This document shows, in pieces, positions 10,611 to 21,318 of a stretch of DNA of 64,000 bases. Positions within the stretch are counted from its first letter, which is position 1. The number at the start of each line of letters is the position of its first letter. This DNA is from Dromiciops gliroides. Taxonomy: Eukaryota; Chordata; Mammalia; Microbiotheria; Microbiotheriidae. Both the position numbers and the translations under genes were made by a program. The stretch covers positions 88,580,827-88,644,826 of the forward strand of contig NC_057861.1 in assembly GCF_019393635.1 (NCBI RefSeq), given 5' to 3'. The notes beneath the pieces are model-generated. The model saw only the letters and a program-made list of their open reading frames with translations. It was not told the DNA's origin and searched no databases.

Positions 10611-11069
10611 TTCGAAAAGATAAACATTTTCCATCTCTGCCTTAGTGCAGGTTTTGTTGAGATACCAAACTCAACTTGCATTTTTTTTTCCAGCTGTAAA
10701 ACACCGAGGGCTTTCTTCCTCTTCCAGCTGATAGTTTAGGGATAAATCAGCCAACTGGCTTAACAGGTAGTCTGTTGGAATGATAAGTTGTTTTGGTTAT
10801 CAGCACAAATTCTATCTCTTCCTTTTCAGAGCTTCATTACTGCATCAACATTTTCTAGATCAGTGTTTCCTGCACCTTATTCTTCAAGTGGGCCCTTCCT
10901 TCTGGCATCACTTCCCCTTGATGTGGATTTTTATTTCAAGGACCAGGAATCAAAAAGTTTCTTACACAGAGAATTCTGGAAAGCTAGGGTGTTTGCTAAG
11001 TTGTCCCTTAATAGCATTACATTGTTTCAAGCCATGTAAAATGAATGTAAAGAACCTTAGGACATCAAA

Positions 11070-11410
11070 CTGAGTGTTAGCGCTGGAAGATGCCTAGAAC
11101 ACTGAACATTAGTTTTAGAAGGTACCTAGATTTTAGAATGTTAGAACACTGATAATTTGGAAATGGATAGCACCTCATGGGATAAAATTCTTGAATATAG
11201 CCTATTGGAGTTGGAAGGAACTAGACAACTTAGAATATTGGCACACAGACCATCAGAGGTCAGTGAGACCTTTGAGATCTTCTGCTCCAGTTCTCTCATT
11301 TTATAAATTATGAAACCGAGGCCTACAGTCTTGAAATAATTTGCTAGGACTGGGACCAGATCCCAGCCCCTTGACTCTTCTTCCCTGTCTACTTCCACTG
11401 GGACACCTTG
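11070..11410 (-). mobile_element. MIR-like repeat with tandem TAGAATGTTAGAA-type lead
   Basis: Degenerate units (GTTAGCGCTGGAAGATGCCT, AACATTAGTTTTAGAAGG, TTTTAGAATGTTAGAACACT) run from about 11070 to 11250. They lead into CATTTTATAAATTATGAAAC and a decayed MIR-like end. Confidence 0.55.
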
Positions 11411-11414
11411 CATC

Positions 11415-12050
11415 TCTATTGACTGACTAAATTTGGCCTTCTGTTCTAGCTCTTGGTTATGGGCGGTGGCTACTGTCAGATATGTGGCCTCTGTGAGGAC
11501 GTGGCCAAACCCAAGAATAGAGAGCTTTAGCCAAAATATTGGAGTCTAACCAGCTTAGATTCTTGGTCTACCTCACGGTGGCAGGCTTTTCAAATGGTTT
11601 CAGGCCTGCCAGCTTTTGATGCTCAAGATTAGAACAGTTCAAAGTGATTCCTTTCCCAGAAGTCAAACTTTCCTTAATATATGCTTCCCCCTCCCCCTCC
11701 CCAAATGCTTTCTAATTATGTCTTCTTGAAAGAAATGTTGAATTTGTCCTTTGATAGTGAGTTATTATTTTTGTTTTCTCCCTGCCCTTAAGCCATTCTT
11801 ATTATCCTGGTTTATTATCCTGCCTTTTCCCTTTTTTATTAACTTTTTGGCTGTTCTAGTATTGGGGAAAATGAGAAAAAGGACCAATTTTACTTAAGTA
11901 AACTGCTGTAAGGGGGCCCAGCACTGGTGACTGTTGATTCAGGTGGTGATTGACTTTTGGTAGATAAGGGGCATCAACCCTGCTTCGTCTGAATGCAAGC
12001 CAGGAATAGTGATTTGATTATTAATATTTGACTAATACTGTTAGTTGGTG
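11415..12050. other. No gene or repeat recognised
   Basis: Mixed sequence with a CCCCCTCCCC patch near 11690 and no ORF of interest. Confidence 0.35.
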
Positions 12051-12059
12051 GAATCATAC

Positions 12060-12390
12060 ATGGCAAGTTAGAACTAGAAGGGTCTCAGAATATAGAACTG
12101 TAGGAGGTATATGCTAGCTTGTTAGAATTGGAAGGACTTTTAGAGTATAGAATGTTAGGATTTAGGATCTAGGGTGCTTGAGCTGGAGGGACCTTAGGAT
12201 TTACAGTAGAATATAGAATATTAGCTCTGGAAGGATCTGGGAATATAGCAAGTGAATATGGAGACTATAAAATGTTCAAGTAGGGAGGACCTTGAATTTA
12301 GAATTTTAGGGTGGAGACTATAGAATGTCAACATGGAAAAGACCAAAGAATATAGAATTGGAATATAGAGTTGGAAGGACCTTAGAGATC
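12060..12390 (-). repeat. Degenerate minisatellite of GGAAGGACCTTAGAATATAGAA-type units
   Basis: About eight irregular units of roughly 35-45 bp contain variants of GAATATAGAATGTTAG and TGGAAGGACCTTAG. They run straight into a MIR-like body at 12390. Confidence 0.7.
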
Positions 12391-12530
12391 ATCTCTGTCA
12401 GCTTTCTTATTTTACTCAAAAGACAATTGAGGACCAAAGAGATGCCAGTAGGTAGAGGGCCTAGAACCAGCATTCAAGTGCCCTGAATTCGCTTCAGTTG
12501 CCATTTCCATTGCACCACATTGGTACCAAG
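12390..12530 (-). mobile_element. MIR-like body joined to the minisatellite
   Basis: GAGATCATCTCTGTCAGCTT, AGACAATTGAGGACCAAAGA and a TTGCCATTTCCATTGCACCA end match the reverse-oriented MIR layout. Confidence 0.55.
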
Positions 12531-12769
12531 GACCTTTAGGAGAGGGCAAAGCAAATGAAGGAGGTGGTTATTACCCAAAAGACTCAGACGGGTAGAGAGG
12601 GGCAGTGTTGTATGGTAGAAAGTACACTGGACTTAGTGGAATAGAGAAAAAAGATGATTATACATGAAACTTCAAATTTATTATGTACAACTTTGTAAAA
12701 GCTATATTTTTACCAGGCTCCTTTTTTATTAAGATATTCTGTTCTATGTTACTGAAATGCTTAAATGCT

Positions 12770-12770
<1 letters not shown>

Positions 12771-12829
<59 letters not shown>
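12771..12829. repeat. (GA)n microsatellite, 59 bp
   Basis: A perfect AG run. Confidence 0.95.
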
Positions 12830-12832
<3 letters not shown>

Positions 12833-12954
12833 TTTGTTTAGCCTGTCTGTGCTCTTCATGGTCCTTATATGAAAAAAAGAGATGATATAAAGGAATTCTA
12901 GACTGTTTGAATTCTCTAAGGGATATTAGAAGTGATATTATCTTACTCTCTTTA

Positions 12955-13180
12955 TATTGGGAAGATCACTGGTCTTAGACTAGGTTCATATCTCAGCCTT
13001 GCTGCTTTTGAACTCTGAGTCCTTGGGCAAGTCATTTTATTTTTCCAAGCCTCAATTCTTCCTCTTTAAAATGGGGTTAATAAAGCCTTCCCATAATACT
13101 TACAGTGTTATTATAAAGATTAAATACAACTGTATTTAACGGATGTAAAATCACTTATAAACTGTAAAGGTGTGTACAGA
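12955..13180 (+). mobile_element. MIR/THER-like SINE
   Basis: AACTCTGAGTCCTTGGGCAA, CTCTTTAAAATGGGGTTAAT and ATTATAAAGATTAAATACAA, ending in a TCACTTATAAACTG tail. Confidence 0.65.
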
Positions 13181-13197
13181 TTGAAGGCATTATTATC

Positions 13198-13438
13198 TTT
13201 TGTTGTTGTTGTCCAGTTGTTTCAGTCCTGACCCTATTTGTTGTTTTCATTGGAAAGAAACTAGAGTTGCTTGCCATTTCCTTTTCTAGCTCCTTTTCTA
13301 AATGTGGAAATGGAAGCAAACAGAATGAAATGACTTGCCGAGGGTCATACATCTAGGAAGTATCTGAGGCTGCATTTGAATTCAATTCTTCCTGATTTCA
13401 GGCCCAGCATTGTATCTATTGTGCCACATAGCTGATCT
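13198..13438 (-). mobile_element. MAR1-like SINE
   Basis: It begins with the reverse tail TTGTTGTTGTTGTCCAGTTG, then TGCCATTTCCTTTTCTAGCT, ATGACTTGCCGAGGGTCATA and a TGTGCCACATAGCTG head. Confidence 0.75.
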
Positions 13439-13534
13439 CACCTTTACTGATCACCTCTGTAAAGAGTGAAAGTATATTGTGCTTCAACCCTTAAACAGTG
13501 GCTATTGTTATCTTTGCTATATAAATACATTATA

Positions 13535-13640
13535 GAACTGGAACTGGAAGGGACCTCAGAGATAATTTATTCCAAATCCCTCCTTTTTCATATGAGGAAA
13601 CTGATGAAGAGGTAAAGAAAGTGACTTCCTCTGACATTCC
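13535..13640 (-). mobile_element. MIR-like fragment
   Basis: GAACTGGAAGGGACCTCAGA followed by TTCATATGAGGAAACTGATG. Confidence 0.6.
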
Positions 13641-13759
13641 TCTGGAGGAATTTAATTTTTTAAACTTTTTTCTCAAAGCACTTTTACTTTGCTTACCTCA
13701 TTTTATCAGAAAAGCAGCCTTGTATGGAATGGGTCAAGATCTTCCCTCTATTTTATAGA

Positions 13760-14085
13760 TTAAAGCCACAAATTCATGCCATGTGAGGATCTGTGGGAGG
13801 AATTGGGGATGTTTGGCCTGGGGAAAAGGAGGCAGGGAGATGAGGAATGATAGCTGTCATCAGTTACTTGAAAGGTTATCTCATGAAAGAAGAGTAAGGA
13901 CTAGTCTGTTTAGTTCCAGTAGGCAAATCTTGGTAGACATTATAGACGCATTTGGGCTCCATGGAAAATCTTCCTAATTAGAGTTAACTAAAAGTGAAAT
14001 GGGCTTCTCAGGGCAGTGTTGGGTCTCTCCTCATTGGAGGTCTCCAAGTGGAGTCAGAATGGCCACTCTGTGGGTATGTTACAGT
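13760..14085 (+). mobile_element. L3/CR1 LINE 3' fragment
   Basis: TGTTTGGCCTGGGGAAAAGG, AAATGGGCTTCTCAGGGCAG and CTCCTCATTGGAGGTCTCCA follow the L3 3'-end order. Confidence 0.65.
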
Positions 14086-14089
14086 CATA

Positions 14090-14300
14090 GTTGGTATTTA
14101 TACTTACTTTATGGTTTACAAGATACTTTACACTGATTATCTCACCTGAGCCTCACAAGAAGCCTATCATATGGATACTAAAGATGCTGTTATGTTCATT
14201 TTTTAGATAAGGAGCCCGAGGCTAAGAGAGATTCAGTGACTTGCTCATAGCCACCTACTTTACATATCCATTCTGGTGGGTAGCAGAAGCTGAGATAAAA
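14090..14300 (-). mobile_element. MIR-like SINE
   Basis: GATTATCTCACCTGAGCCTC, TTTTTTAGATAAGGAGCCCG and GTGACTTGCTCATAGCC. Confidence 0.65.
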
Positions 14301-14539
14301 GTCACTGGACTTGAGAATCTTTACTTGAATCTAGTATGTTAGATGGATCATTAATGTTAATATATGGAAATCACAGAGGATGTTGGTGGGGGACAGGATG
14401 TGGGAAGGCTAAGAGCCAGGAGTTGAAGTCACAAGCAGAAGTAACATTTTGTGGAAATTTTCACATAATCACAGTAATGACTGCTCCTACTTATATAGTG
14501 ATTTAAAGTTAATTTTTATATTTGTCTTACATATGTCTT

Positions 14540-14680
14540 ATCCTATATTAGTTGTAACACATTAGGTTTTGAAAACAGGGTCTGTGACATATTTTTCTTT
14601 GTATTCCTAGCACTATGCACAGTAAATTGTATACAGTCAATGTGTAATAAGTGTTTGTTGTTTTAAATTCATTATAATTG
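14540..14680 (+). mobile_element. L2 LINE 3' end
   Basis: CAGGGTCTGTGACATATTTT, TTGTATTCCTAGCACTATGC and a TAATAAGTGTTTG end. Confidence 0.55.
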
Positions 14681-14934
14681 AGGGATTGGGAAAAAAGTGG
14701 TATATGTCTGTAATACCTGCCCTTACCTGATGAATTTCAGGCCATTCTTTCTATCTCAAATCCTGTCTCTTCCTTTTGGAAGGGACCTTAGAGGTCATCT
14801 TTTCCAAAGCCCTAATTTTTTATATGAGGGAACTTCTCGAATTTCAAGTGTTCAGTAACCATCTTTTCCTTCAGATCTCAAATAGTACTTTGGTTTCCAA
14901 TGTTGTAAAATACTTAGCATATGTAAACTTGGTG

Positions 14935-15520
14935 TCTATTCCTGGGAGAATCCTAGGACATATTATTAAAAAAAGATGATTGGTGAACAACTGGAAAAAA
15001 TGTGGTAATTATAAAAATATTGCATGGCTTCAAAGAGAAAAGGTTATGTCAGATTAATCTCATAACCTTTTTTATGGACAAGATTTCTAAGCTATTGGAT
15101 GATAATACTATCCATTTTACCTAAATTTTATCAAAGCTTTTGATAAAACGTCCCACACTATTTTTGTGGAAGAGTTGGAGAAATATAGAGTAGATTATAA
15201 TACAGAAGGATTCAGAACTGATCAGATGGCTGGACTCAGAGATTAGTTGTTGATGATTCAGAACCAGAAGCAAGTGGTTGCCAAAGGATAAATTTAGGCT
15301 TGATATAAGGAAAAAACAAAACAAAAAACTTTCTAAAAATTCAAGCTTACAAAAGTCCAGTTGACTTTCTAAAGGGGATAGTGGGATACTGTCCCCTCAT
15401 TGGACATCTTCAATAAGCAGAGATGGGATGGTCACTTTTTAAGTAGATCATAATGGATTCCTTTCATGCATTGTTTGAATGAGATGGCCAATGAGATTCC
15501 TTTTCATTCTCAAATTTTGT
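14935..15520 (+). mobile_element. L3/CR1 LINE remnant with reverse-transcriptase coding trace
   Basis: Frame 15124-15243 reads NFIKAFDKTSH, TIFVEELEKYRVDYNT, then a stop at 15244. This aligns with the conserved CR1-clade reverse-transcriptase segment (LDFSKAFDKVSH, then IL-KLEKYG-D). Upstream DNA has more stops and frame changes, and the 3' part carries the TCCCCTCATTGGACATCTTC end. It is an inactive fossil. Confidence 0.75.
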
Positions 15521-15559
15521 GATTCACTGATTCTATTATGCATTATGTTTATCTTTCTG

Positions 15560-15895
15560 CTTTTTTGTCCTTCCAGGACATCAAGATCTACATCCATCTT
15601 CTTTACCCCCTTAAAGAGTAAGCTTCTTGAGAGCTGGGTCTCTTTTTTTTTTTTTTTTTGCGGGGCAATGGGGGTTAAGTGACTTGCCCAGGGTCACACA
15701 GCAAGCAAGTGTCAAGTGTCCGAGGCCGGATTTGAACTCAGGAACTCCTGAATCCAGTGCCAGCGCTTTATCCACTGCTCCACCTAGCTGCCCCTGAGTC
15801 TCTTTTTTAAAAGAATCTCCGCATTCCCAGGAACTCATACAATTCCTGATACTTTGTTATTATTTAATCAATGCTTGCTGATTGCTTAATAGTGT
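15560..15895 (+). mobile_element. L2 LINE 3' end split by a SINE
   Basis: AGTAAGCTTCTTGAGAGCTG (before 15643) continues as ATTTAATCAATGCTTGCTGA after 15797, the usual L2 end. Confidence 0.55.
15643..15796 (-). mobile_element. WSINE1-like SINE
   Basis: A T-rich tail is followed by GCAATGGGGGTTAAGTGACT, the full body, and the head CCACCTAGCTGCCCC. The repeated GTCTCTTTTTT on both sides marks the target duplication. Confidence 0.9.
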
Positions 15896-16284
15896 TTACT
15901 TAGCATAGTGGTCCACATGCAGTGATTTCTCCAATAAATGAATGGTGCGGGCTTTTAAAATGAGAGCTTATGGAAATATGGTGGAATGACTGGTTTAGAA
16001 GATAGAGTGGTAGAGTAAGAAGCTGGTGTATTGGCCTCTCCATACAAAATCATTACAGCATGAAGGGAGGTGATTTGATCCCTCCTATTTCATAATGGAA
16101 AGAGCAACATCCATCCAATTCTGAAATACTTTTAGGGAAGGAGAAGCTGCATTCTCCCTGACTTTAAGTAGAAAGGGCACTGAGCTAGGAGGCCCAGCCT
16201 TGTGATTCCATCTATGTGGCCTTGATTCTTCCTCCTTACCTCTTTAGGCTTCAGTCCTACCTTGTAAAATAAGGAGGGGAGGAC

Positions 16285-16740
16285 ATATTAAGAGATTATG
16301 ACACGAATCCCTCATTTCCTTTGAGATTCATCTCAAGTTATATCTTCTCCATAAAACTTTTCCCAGTCCCCATAGCTGCTAGTAATTCTCCTGTCCCCAT
16401 TAACTTTATATATTTTGTTTCTTTTTTTCTTTTTTCTGCAGGGCAATGAAGGTTAAGTGACCTGCCCAGGGTCACATAGCTAGCAAGTGTCAAGTGGCTG
16501 GGGCCAGATTTGAACTCAGGTCCTCCTGAACCCAGGGCCCATGCTTTATCCACTGTGCCACCTAGCTGCCCCCAACTTTATATATTTTGAATGTACCCAC
16601 ATATGTACATGTCAACCCCCACCCCATCCCGCCCCTGCCTTGAGAGAATACAAGATCCTTGAGAACTGGGACTATTTTATTTTTCCAGACCCTAGCACGA
16701 TGTCTGGCACATAGTAGTTTTTGAAGAAGTGTTTGATGAT
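16285..16740 (+). mobile_element. L2 LINE 3' end split by a SINE
   Basis: CTCCATAAAACTTTTCCCAG and TGTCCCCATTAACTTTATAT precede the SINE. ACAAGATCCTTGAGAACTGG and GATGTCTGGCACATAGTAG follow it, in L2 order. Confidence 0.7.
16418..16573 (-). mobile_element. WSINE1-like SINE with perfect 16-bp target duplication
   Basis: The copy runs tail to head and is bracketed by AACTTTATATATTTTG at 16402-16417 and 16574-16589. Confidence 0.92.
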
Positions 16741-17160
16741 TAATAGAAGATTTCAGTTCTTTTCGTTCAAATTAATTGGCCACTTGCCAAGTTTGTTACA
16801 GATGGGAGTCATGTTTTGGTCAAGGATTGGATGACCTCCAAAGTCATATCTGACTATTAGGACTATGATTCTGGGATAATAAGACTGTCAAGATGTCTTA
16901 GAAGCAGCTTTAATGATCTCTTTAACATGCCCATTGTGTAACCTGGCTTACATTCTGCTCCCTTCTAGTCACTCTGTGAAATATGGCTACGCTGGCCTAC
17001 TTACTGGTTGTTACCTACACTCCTGACTCCATGCAGTTCCACTGTCTGTTCCCCATGCCTAGAATCAGGAATGCTGGAGTCACTCCCAGAGAGCCAATTG
17101 TTAAATTTTTCAGCATGAGCACTTACACCTTAGAAATTGGCAAATGCTACAAATTAGGGT
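16741..17160. other. No gene or repeat recognised
   Basis: Mixed sequence. The ORF at 16983-17243 overlaps the next SINE and shows no domain. Confidence 0.35.
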
Positions 17161-17164
17161 GTGG

Positions 17165-17415
17165 CACAGTGAATGCAGAGTGGGGCCTGAAGTCAGGAAT
17201 TTTTATCTTCATGAAATCAAATCCAGTTTCAGACATTTACTAATTGTGTGATGATGGGCAAGCCACTTCACCCTGTTTGCCTTGATATCCTCATCTGTAT
17301 AATGAGCCGGAGAAGGAAATGGCAAACCACTCCAGTATCTTTGCCAAGCAAACCTCAAATGGGGTCGTGAAAAGTTGGACACTACTGAAACAACTCAAAA
17401 ACAACAATAACAACC
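17165..17415 (+). mobile_element. MAR1-like SINE
   Basis: GGCACAGTGAATGCAGAGTG, TAATTGTGTGATGATGGGCA, AATGGCAAACCACTCCAGTA and GAAACAACTCAAAAACAACA. Confidence 0.8.
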
Positions 17416-17528
17416 ACTACCACATCAGGGCTTGATTTATTGTTTTAGGGATTGTTTTGTTTATTGTCCACTTATAAAATGATGGGGAAAATGTAAATAA
17501 TGGGAATTAAACTTAAAAGTGTGCTGTG

Positions 17529-17661
17529 GTAGGGGGTGCAGCTAGATGGTGCAGTGGAAAAAGCACCAGCCCTGATTCAGGAGGACCTGAATACGAATCT
17601 GGCCTCATACACTTGACACTTAATAGCTGTGTCAGGGTAAGTCACTTAACCCTTATTGTTC

Positions 17662-17662
<1 letters not shown>
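17529..17662 (+). mobile_element. WSINE1-like SINE with microsatellite tail
   Basis: A head GCAGCTAGATGGTGCAGTGG and a full body end at ACTTAACCCTTATTG. Its tail is the adjacent purine repeat. GTGCTGTG occurs directly before it (17521-17528) and directly after the microsatellite (18021-18028), marking one insertion. Confidence 0.9.
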
Positions 17663-17730
<68 letters not shown>

Positions 17731-17952
17731 GAAGGAAGGAAGGAAGGAAGGAAGGAAGGAAGGAAGGAAGGAAGGAAGGAAGGAAGGAAGGAAGGAAGGA
17801 AGGAAGGAAGGAAGGAAGGAAGGAAGGAAGGAAAGAAAGAAAAAAAGAAGGAAGGAAGGGAGGAAAGAAGGAAGGAAGGAAGGGAGGAAGGAAGGAAGGA
17901 AGGAAGGAAGGAAGGAAGGAAGGAAGGAAGGAAGGAAGGAAGGAAGGAAGGA

Positions 17953-18020
<68 letters not shown>
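17663..18020. repeat. (GAAA)n(GGAA)n(GAAA)n microsatellite, 358 bp
   Basis: This all-purine tract is the expanded A-tail of the SINE at 17529. Blocks are GAAA, then GGAA with a few AAAA and GGGA interruptions, then GAAA. The long lysine/glutamate/arginine ORFs across it are artefacts. Confidence 0.97.
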
Positions 18021-18099
18021 GTGCTGTGACTATTTAAAGAGCTGGTTGTTGTGTATTCACCAGTACATCACCCCCTGTAATGTTGTCCCTCCTCACATC

Positions 18100-18370
18100 T
18101 GACTCTTAGCTTCCCTAGCTTCCTAGAAGACTCAGTTAAAATGTTACCTTCCGAAGGAGACCATTTTCCACTTCCACTTACTTTCTCAGGGCTGACCTCA
18201 GATTACCTTCTATTTTCTCTCTATTGCTCTTATATGTACATAGTTATTTGCATATTTTCCCCCATTAGAATGTTAACCCCTTGAGGATGGGGATCATTTT
18301 TCTGTCATTTTGTGTATCTTCAATGCTTAGTACAATGCCTAGCATATACTAAGCTTGTTGACTTATTCTG
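18100..18370 (+). mobile_element. L2 LINE 3' end
   Basis: AGACTCAGTTAAAATGTTAC, TTAACCCCTTGAGGATGGGG and TACAATGCCTAGCATATACT. Confidence 0.65.
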
Positions 18371-19570
18371 TCAGGCACTGGTATACTTATAAATGTTTAA
18401 CAATTGGCTTTCGGAAAAAAAGGATGCCTTGACACATTTTATGTTTTAATCTTCATTATTAACAATTTCTCTATCACTTTCTTAAATTGAGCTAACCAAC
18501 AAAACAATCAAGCCTTGATTTGTAGCATTTGCCAATTTCCGAGGTATAAATATTCACATTAAAATTTAATAATAAGCTCTGGCAAGGAGATCTGGCTCCA
18601 ATACAGTCCTGGTGAGCCATCAACACCTTGATCTATTAACTGGTTCAAGGATAAATATGCTTTACTGGTTTAAGTTGCAGATGAAATTAAGGAAACATAC
18701 ACATGACTGGTTTCCTTCGATAGGCAATGTTGATGTTGCTTTTGCCAATGACTGGAAACCCAAGATAAAGGATATAGGGTGGCGACAAAAGTGGTTTTTA
18801 CAGGCATATCTAGCTTCTGAGTAGGCAATGATATGGTGTTCCAAGAGCTGATCCCCAACATTCTCTCAAAAGTAAAGAAATCCCCAGAGTTTGAGTTAAG
18901 CATCTGCACTTGATGACTGTCAAAGATTGAGAGATCTTCCCCAGTAACTCAAGTGCAGAAGTGCCAGAATAGCAGCACAAGATGAGAATTATCCTGCTGT
19001 CTCTCTCCTCTCTGTGCAGTTGTTAGGATGTTTTCCTTTTTAAAAAAAGTCCTTCAATATTTAACATGTTTCTGGATATGTGCCTGAGAACAGGCTCCTC
19101 CAGGAAGAGATTCTCTGCTCCTGCTTTCTCCCAGATGCCCATCTGCAGCCTTGACAAGTCTCTGCATGTGGAGTTGTAGACACCCCTGATAGGATCTGTG
19201 GCATTTCATTCTGGAAAAGACAGATCCCTGTTGCTTGGACAAAGAAGAAAGTTTTGCATCAATCTAAATTCTTTCTCCCATTTGGAAAGTACACAATGAT
19301 AGGGGTTTTTTGTTTTGTTTTGAGAGGAAAGGGGAAAAAGTAAAACAAACAATTCTTTTTTTCCAAGTTAGGATCAGTTCTTCAACAAATGTTTTATCCT
19401 ATACACTGGACCCTGCACTGTGTAGTGTGTATCCGGGTTGGAGAGATACTGCAAAGAAAAAGAAGCACTAACACAAGTCAATTCAATATGACTGAAGTTG
19501 TACCAGATTTAAAAATTTATTAAATACCTACTGTATGTAATGAGCTCTGCTAGACATTGGAGATTTAATT
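18371..19570. other. No gene or repeat recognised in about 1.2 kb
   Basis: Mixed sequence. The ORFs at 18612-18824 and on the opposite strand overlap and show no domains. The last 80 bases (19505-19570) resemble an ATTTATTAAATACC-class repeat. Confidence 0.35.
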
Positions 19571-19587
19571 TTTTAAAAGTCAGTGAG

Positions 19588-19745
19588 GGGGCAGGTAGGT
19601 GGCACAGTGGATAGAGCACCAGCCCTGGATTCAGGAGGACCTAAATTCAAATCTGGCCTCAGACACTTGACACTTACCGTGTGACCCTGGGCAAGTCACT
19701 TAACCCCAATTACCTCACCAAAAAAAAGTTTAAAAATTAAAAAAA
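19588..19745 (+). mobile_element. WSINE1-like SINE with 13-bp target duplication
   Basis: The head GGCAGGTAGGTGGCACAGTG, full body and A-tail are bracketed by AAAAGTCAGTGAG (19575-19587 and about 19746-19758). Confidence 0.92.
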
Positions 19746-19749
19746 AAAA

Positions 19750-20230
19750 GTCAGTGAGTTAGTCAAAAAGCCTTTATTGAGCTTATTATGTTCTACACAT
19801 TGGGTTGAGTGCTGAGGATACAAAGAAAGATGAGACCAGTTCCTGCCATCAAGGAGCATATATTCTAATGGAGGAGATAATATCTAAATAGCAAAGCACA
19901 TACAAGTTAGATACAGAGTAAATGGAAGATAATCTCAGAGGGAAAGGAATTATCAGTTGGGGGAGGGAAGAGACTGGAAAATGTCTCCTACAGAAGGTTA
20001 GATTTGATCTCTCACTGTCTTTGCCCTCAAGGAGCTCACAGTTTAAGGGAGATAGGCACATAAAGTAGAATGTAATTATATATAAAAGGGGTTCCCAGGC
20101 AGGGATCACTTTGGCTGCTGTGTATACAGGATGGGCTGTGTATATAGGATGTGGAGAATGGGGCTGAGTGGATAGAAGAGGGTTGGGGGAGAGGAAAGAA
20201 GTCTTCATGTATGAGGTAACAGCTGAGTTG
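19750..20230 (+). mobile_element. Old interspersed repeat (ATTTATTAAGCACC class), long copy
   Basis: AGCCTTTATTGAGCTTATTA, GAGTGCTGAGGATACAAAGA and AAGGAGCATATATTCTAATG, with a longer downstream part (AATGGAAGATAATCTCAGAG) also found at 62.2 kb. Confidence 0.6.
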
Positions 20231-20234
20231 GGTG

Positions 20235-20480
20235 TCAAGGAATCACAGAATTTCAAATTTGGAAAGGACCTCAAAACCCATCTGGTTCAATGCATACTTA
20301 AAAAAGTATTCCCCTTACAACATGGTGGACAAGTGGCCATTTAGCCTTTCTTAGAGATTTCTTGTCAGGAGAAACTCCCTTTCTCCTGAGGCAACTTATT
20401 CTACTTTTGAATAGTTCTAATTGTTTGGAAGTTTTTCCTCATAGAATAAATTTTCTCCTTGTTTCATGTGATTATAGGGT
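20235..20480 (-). mobile_element. L3/CR1 LINE 3' fragment, antisense
   Basis: TTCTCCTGAGGCAACTTATT, TAGTTCTAATTGTTTGGAAG and TTTTTCCTCATAGAAT are the reverse complement of the L3 end seen at 44.8 kb. Confidence 0.6.
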
Positions 20481-20639
20481 CTCTGGTTCAGGAAGAGGAA
20501 GTGTGGAGGGAAGGAGAAACCTCTCAGAATGCCTTTTCATAAACCCCAGCCTTGTGATCCAGCATTCACCATCTCCAAGTTGTGGTGGTTGGCAGGAGTG
20601 AGGAAGAAATGAAAAGGAGGAGGGGGAAGGAAAGGTCAG

Positions 20640-20825
20640 AGTTGCTTGTGCTGTAGTGCAAAAAGCATGGAGAGACTAGTTTGGGATGCCAGATTTGCCC
20701 CTTTTAGTGTGATCTTAGGTATGTCTTTCTCTTTCTGAATCTTAGATTTCTTTCTGAAATATGATGGGGTTGGACTAGATGTTCTCTAAAGTCACCTCCA
20801 GCCTGAACATTCTTTGATTTTCTGT
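20640..20825 (+). mobile_element. MIR/THER-like SINE
   Basis: TGTGATCTTAGGTATGTCTT and ATGATGGGGTTGGACTAGAT, then AGTCACCTCCAGCCTGAACA. Confidence 0.55.
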
Positions 20826-20829
20826 TCAT

Positions 20830-21300
20830 TAGTGATCAAGTAAGGGCTCCTGCTGTCAACCCGTACTCCTCCCCCATTGCCACTGTGAGCAGGGACTTCA
20901 GGAAGACATGCAGAGAGGAGAAAGTGACACAGGAGAAGGAAGAGACTGAATACTACCTTCTGTCTCCTCTCCTCACTCCCTATCTATTGTCCTCATCTGT
21001 TGTTGTTTTTTTCAGATCTCAAAGTCATTGAGTTTCTGATCATTTCGCCATATCTTTATTCTGTTCATCCCAATGTCTCCATGTCAGTAATCCACCTTCT
21101 GCCTCATAGGGTCTCCATGTTATGGTTCTCCAGTGTCACTTGGACCACCTACCTTAGAATAAGAGAGTCACTCGCTAATTGTTGGAGGAGTTCCACTTTC
21201 CCTCTGTCCTCTCAAAGCTCTCCTTTGGCTTCCCTACTCTCTGAGAGCAAGGGTCATGGGGAATCAAGCATGTGCCTCATCTCCTAACTTGAAAGGCATT
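20830..21300. other. No gene or repeat recognised
   Basis: Mixed sequence. The ORF at 21000-21287 (95 codons) has no recognisable motif, signal or splice context. Confidence 0.35.
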
Positions 21301-21318
21301 TTTTCCTACAGTACTCTC

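Noticed and set aside
12060..12390. CRISPR-like alternation of repeats and spacers
   Set aside because: Units are degenerate with irregular spacing in a vertebrate genome, and they join a MIR-like body.
17526..18102. Long plus-strand ORFs rich in K, E, R and G (167 and 148 codons)
   Set aside because: They translate a SINE and its purine microsatellite tail. The periodic protein is a consequence of the tetranucleotide repeat.
19849..20274. 141-codon minus-strand ORF
   Set aside because: It is the antisense of an old interspersed repeat and an L3 edge. No motif or signal supports coding.
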